Below, piece after piece: positions 61,228 through 64,000 of a stretch of 64,000 nucleotides of DNA. The notes beneath the pieces were generated by a model that searched no databases, was not told the DNA's origin, and worked only from the letters and a program-made list of their open reading frames with translations. Origin of the DNA: Marinobacter similis (GTDB lineage Bacteria > Pseudomonadota > Gammaproteobacteria > Pseudomonadales > Oleiphilaceae); assembly GCF_000830985.1 (NCBI RefSeq), contig NZ_CP007151.1:1426001-1490000 (forward strand), given 5' to 3'. The position numbers were made by a program, and so were the translations under genes. The first letter of the stretch is position 1, and every line of letters starts with the position of its first letter.

Positions 61228-61572
61228 TCAGAGCGTTCTCAGCTGGTCTTCCAGTATGCCCAGCACTGACGACAGGATGTCGCGGAAGTCGGTCAGTGTC
61301 TGGGTTCTCTGAATCACATCCTCACGGTTTTCATCCAGTCTCTCCAGCTTGGGTACCACCCGCCGGATACCCTCGGTAATGACCTCGTACGGGTAGTGAT
61401 GGTCCTGGATGCTGAGCTTGTTCATTTCAGCCACTTCCTGACTGAAAATGCTGATGATGTCGTACAGCATGTCCTTGTGATGGATGCTGCCGGCTTCCCA
61501 ATAGGCGTCGTCCAGCAGTTCCAGCAGGGACAGGTATTCACGGAGGGTATCGGAGACGGAGGTCTGGGGCAT
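61228..61572 (-). CDS. Conserved protein of unknown function
   Basis: This 114-residue soluble helical protein (MPQTSVSDTLREYLSLLELL, then HHYPYEVITEGIRRVVPKLE) has no family I recognise. Heptad-like leucines suggest a coiled coil or helical bundle. I use the ATG at 61572; the open frame extends further upstream but lacks conserved character. It converges on the EstB-like gene. Confidence 0.55.
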   Translation of the reverse strand: MPQTSVSDTLREYLSLLELLDDAYWEAGSIHHKDMLYDIISIFSQEVAEMNKLSIQDHHYPYEVITEGIRRVVPKLERLDENREDVIQRTQTLTDFRDILSSVLGILEDQLRTL

Positions 61573-61783
61573 GGTCACTCTCGGACAGTACAGGGAATAA
61601 TTTACAGGGAATGATCTAAAGGGAACTATAGCAGGGCTGGCCAAGTGGGGAGAGCGGTGACCCAGTCCCGGCGCCTGAATAAAAGTGAAACTCTGTTCAT
61701 TTTTATTGCACTTGGCGTAGTAGCTGGGCACACTCCGAAGTTGGGAGATGGACCTTATCAACACTCAATGGACGAGATGCCGA

Positions 61784-62041
61784 ATGGACAAGCCAGCGCC
61801 CACGCCCGCCCACCAGGGCCAGTTCGAACGAACGGTGGACCTTGATCACCACGACAGTGTCCGCAACCACGTGCACCAGCGCGTCAGCTCGGAAGTTGAA
61901 CGGTTGCAGCGCCGCATTGAAGTCCTGCGTCTGACCCAGGCACCTCACGCCCAGTTCGTGATTTCCAGTTACCAACGCATGATCGACCAGAAAAAAGGCT
62001 TTCTGCAGAACTGGGACCTGAATGATCGGAGCATGAGCTGA
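61784..62041 (+). CDS. Small conserved protein of unknown function
   Basis: The 85-residue protein (MDKPAPTPAHQGQFERTVDL) is highly charged, with a helical centre SSEVERLQRRIEVLRLTQAP and an ending YQRMIDQKKGFLQNWDLNDR. No family is recognised. The ATG at 61784 is preferred over an in-frame ATG at 61748 whose binding site is too close. It ends 16 bases before the convergent lipoprotein gene. Confidence 0.5.
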   Translation: MDKPAPTPAHQGQFERTVDLDHHDSVRNHVHQRVSSEVERLQRRIEVLRLTQAPHAQFVISSYQRMIDQKKGFLQNWDLNDRSMS

Positions 62042-62056
62042 CCGTCGAGGGCCAGA

Positions 62057-63085
62057 TCAGTTGCGCAGCCCGCTAGGCGCGGTGGCGTAGTTTGATGTCG
62101 GGGTTTCCAGATTCAGGCAGTAATCCGGATTGGCTTCGGTTTGGCCGGGGTTGTCGGGATCGTCCTGTTGCGGTGGTTCGTCCAGTGAGGTGAACACCGC
62201 AACGGACGGATCGGTGTAGTTCATCTCAATGCGCAGACAATCAACGGTTTCCCCTGCAAACTCGAATTCCGGCCCACCTTCAGTGCCCCCGTTGGTGCCA
62301 ATAGCCGTGCCATCAATTCGCACGATGTCGGTGTTGAGCCCCTGATACTCCCGGACAAACGCCATTTCCCGCTCGCCCTCAATCACGATGCTGCCTTCTG
62401 TGAGGGCCCGGGCGCCGTCATTATAGCCGGAGGTCTGGAAGTCCCGGGCCAGGTACTGGGTACCGAGGGTGGCGCTGGGGTTGGTGGTTTCTGCCTCGAA
62501 CGACCCGGAAGCCACCCAGTTGATCACCCGGGTGACCCGATTGGAGCTGTCTGGCGTGTACACCCATTTCACGATCGGGTAACGCCAGCTGTACTCGGAC
62601 ACCCCTAGCCCGTCTGTCAGCGCCTGCTGATCGGTGAATCGGATTGAGACGTTGTTGGTGGTGTTGCTGTACTCGCCAGCCTGTCCGTCATCAATGCGCT
62701 CGCTCATGTAGCGTCGGCCATCGATAAAATTGCCAACAGCGCTTTCCCCAATCACCCGGCGCATCAAATCCAGCGGGTTGCGCACCGAGGCGATGGCCGT
62801 CGGGGTATTGTCCGGATAAGTCAAATCCATAAAGACGGCGAGTTGGGCGCGGATGTCTGCGGCGATATCCTGGTCAGCGTTGTCACTACTGTCAGCCGGT
62901 TTTACCGCCAGAACCAAATCACTGAACAGCAGGATGGCGGTGGCCTCGGTCAGGGTAAAGGTTGAAAAGGTGACATCCACATTAGTGGCGGGGTTGAAGG
63001 CACTTGGCCCGGAATCCTCGGAACCGCAGCCGGCAAGCACCAGAGGGATGCAGGCGATCCGAATGAAGTGGCGGATATGTCTCAT
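62057..63085 (-). CDS. Lipoprotein of unknown function
   Basis: A signal ending LVLAGCGS marks a lipoprotein of 342 residues. The mature part shows repeated polar stretches, a helical segment (PLDLMRRVIGESAVGNFIDG), and an acidic proline-rich tail (DEPPQQDDPDNPGQ). Aspartate content is high, as in halophilic or calcium-binding proteins. I do not recognise the family. It is divergent from the DISM receptor gene. Confidence 0.6.
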   Translation of the reverse strand: MRHIRHFIRIACIPLVLAGCGSEDSGPSAFNPATNVDVTFSTFTLTEATAILLFSDLVLAVKPADSSDNADQDIAADIRAQLAVFMDLTYPDNTPTAIASVRNPLDLMRRVIGESAVGNFIDGRRYMSERIDDGQAGEYSNTTNNVSIRFTDQQALTDGLGVSEYSWRYPIVKWVYTPDSSNRVTRVINWVASGSFEAETTNPSATLGTQYLARDFQTSGYNDGARALTEGSIVIEGEREMAFVREYQGLNTDIVRIDGTAIGTNGGTEGGPEFEFAGETVDCLRIEMNYTDPSVAVFTSLDEPPQQDDPDNPGQTEANPDYCLNLETPTSNYATAPSGLRN

Positions 63086-63213
63086 TTAGTCGGACCCTGA
63101 GGTGCGCAAACGCGGGTAAACCGCTAAAGTGATTGTCTGCGGGATTCTCGGGCCCGCTGTGAATGCTGACAATAAACGATAAGACAGGCATCTGCCCGCG
63201 CGGAGATCACATT

Positions 63214-64000
63214 TTGCGTCAACGGCACTATTCGACATCGCTTTCAGTGGTTCGCGTTGCGCTGCGCGTGCTGGTGGCGTTGTTGATCCTGCTGACGGCA
63301 TCTCTGTCGTCGTCAGCTTCTATACAACCCGCCTGTCGTGACGGCTCACTGGTTTTGAACAGCAGTACCACCAGCGTCCGTGATCTGAGCCGTTGTATCT
63401 GGTACCTGGAAGACCCTCAACAGCAGCTGGATTTCAATACCGTCAAGGATCGCGGTCTCAGCGCTTTTACCCGGCACGATGGAGGGGTGCTCAACTTCGG
63501 TTACACCGAATCCGCCTACTGGGTTCGGTTTGACGTGCGCACGCTTGGTAGCGCCGGGGCCAGCGACTGGATCTTGGAGCTGGCCCTGCCCCTGGTGGAT
63601 GAGGTGCGGCTGTATCTGGTGCAGGGAGGGGAGGTCGTGCAGCAGAGCCGGGCCGGTTACCAGGACAATTGGACCGAGCGGGACTTGGCCGTCCCTAATC
63701 CTACCTTCCGGCTCGGGTTATTGCCGGATGCGGTCAACACCGTCTATCTGCGCATTACCAACACCAACACCTTCCGTCTGCCGCTCACCCTCTGGCATCC
63801 CGATGCCTACATCCAGAAAGTGTCCGTGGACGAGGTGGTGCGGGGGCTGCTGTTAGGCGCCGTGCTGGCCATCCTTGCCTACAACCTGTTTGTTGCAGTA
63901 TCTGTGCGCGAACGCAGTAATATCTATTACGTGCTCTATCTGGTTTCAGCGGCCATATTCATCGTCACGGAACAGGTGCATGGCATCCAGTTGCTGGACA
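63214..64000 (+). CDS. 7TMR-DISM sensor protein, 5' part (runs off the window)
   Basis: The frame from TTG 63214 stays open to the window end (at least 262 codons). GGAG lies 8-9 bases before it. A signal sequence (LRVLVALLILLTASLSSSAS) precedes a 7TMR-DISM extracellular-2 domain with LNFGYTESAYWVRFDV and LALPLVDEVRLYLVQGG, then the first membrane helices (GLLLGAVLAILAYNLF). The layout parallels the diguanylate cyclase at 12953. The output domain lies outside the window. Confidence 0.8.
   Translation, partial: MRQRHYSTSLSVVRVALRVLVALLILLTASLSSSASIQPACRDGSLVLNSSTTSVRDLSRCIWYLEDPQQQLDFNTVKDRGLSAFTRHDGGVLNFGYTESAYWVRFDVRTLGSAGASDWILELALPLVDEVRLYLVQGGEVVQQSRAGYQDNWTERDLAVPNPTFRLGLLPDAVNTVYLRITNTNTFRLPLTLWHPDAYIQKVSVDEVVRGLLLGAVLAILAYNLFVAVSVRERSNIYYVLYLVSAAIFIVTEQVHGIQLLD

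Overview
The window looks like a chromosome segment of a marine gammaproteobacterium close to Marinobacter. The reasons are high GC, gene orders shared with Pseudomonas (tsaP-dprA-tsaC-hemF-aroE; gamma carbonic anhydrase-prlC-zinc ribbon; the coxBA-ctaG-coxC-surf1-ctaAB-sco block), an ectoine synthase, a fatty acid cis/trans isomerase and a caa3 oxidase. The genus is inferred from gene content and protein character, not from a database search. No rRNA, tRNA, CRISPR array, prophage or insertion sequence was seen.

Layout. 0.2-4.8 kb: LysM/TsaP protein, DNA-uptake and tRNA-modification genes, coproporphyrinogen oxidase, shikimate dehydrogenase. 4.9-6.5 kb: a MotAB/PomAB stator pair. 6.6-10.8 kb: small conserved proteins, Hsp20, gamma carbonic anhydrase, oligopeptidase A. 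11-20.3 kb: Na+/H+ antiporter, a diguanylate cyclase, and a minus-strand run joining a copper protein, a c-di-GMP phosphodiesterase, an outer-membrane-like DUF3034 protein and a truncated-haemoglobin lipoprotein. 20.4-30.8 kb: MATE pump and the complete caa3 cytochrome oxidase operon with haem A synthesis and copper-insertion factors. 30.9-45 kb: HrpB helicase, eIF2B-like protein, ATP-grasp ligase, Cti, ornithine/lysine decarboxylase, orphan ectC with an MFS transporter, a GTPase/DUF2868 pair, a lipoprotein esterase. 45.1-55.4 kb: a 3-hydroxybutyrate utilisation locus. 55.5-64 kb: monomeric isocitrate dehydrogenase, antiporter, YbaK, an EstB-like hydrolase, unknown genes and the start of a 7TMR-DISM receptor.

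The best-integrated system is the 3-hydroxybutyrate locus. A secreted 3HB-oligomer hydrolase, a sigma-54 activator (HbcR-like), a TRAP transporter, 3HB dehydrogenase and acetoacetyl-CoA synthetase form a path from extracellular oligomers to acetoacetyl-CoA. I find an 18-bp inverted-repeat operator, TGTCCGG-N4-CCGGACA, in three clustered copies upstream of the hydrolase and three upstream of the TRAP operon. Each cluster is followed by a GG-N10-GC sigma-54 promoter, so one regulator probably drives both units.

Two families of dispersed intergenic hairpin repeats are the other main result. Family A (3 copies) has a conserved loop of about 54 nt closed by 20-30 bp stems. Family B (4 copies) has a conserved 18-20 nt loop and a double stem. 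In both, stem sequences differ between copies while complementarity is kept. All four family B copies lie just 3' of a gene and point the same way as that gene.

At least 23 protein genes, several normally essential, are broken by frameshifts that are always net losses of bases, usually one base in a short G or C run. I read these as sequencing or assembly deletions, not as pseudogenes, and give the reconstructed gene extents.
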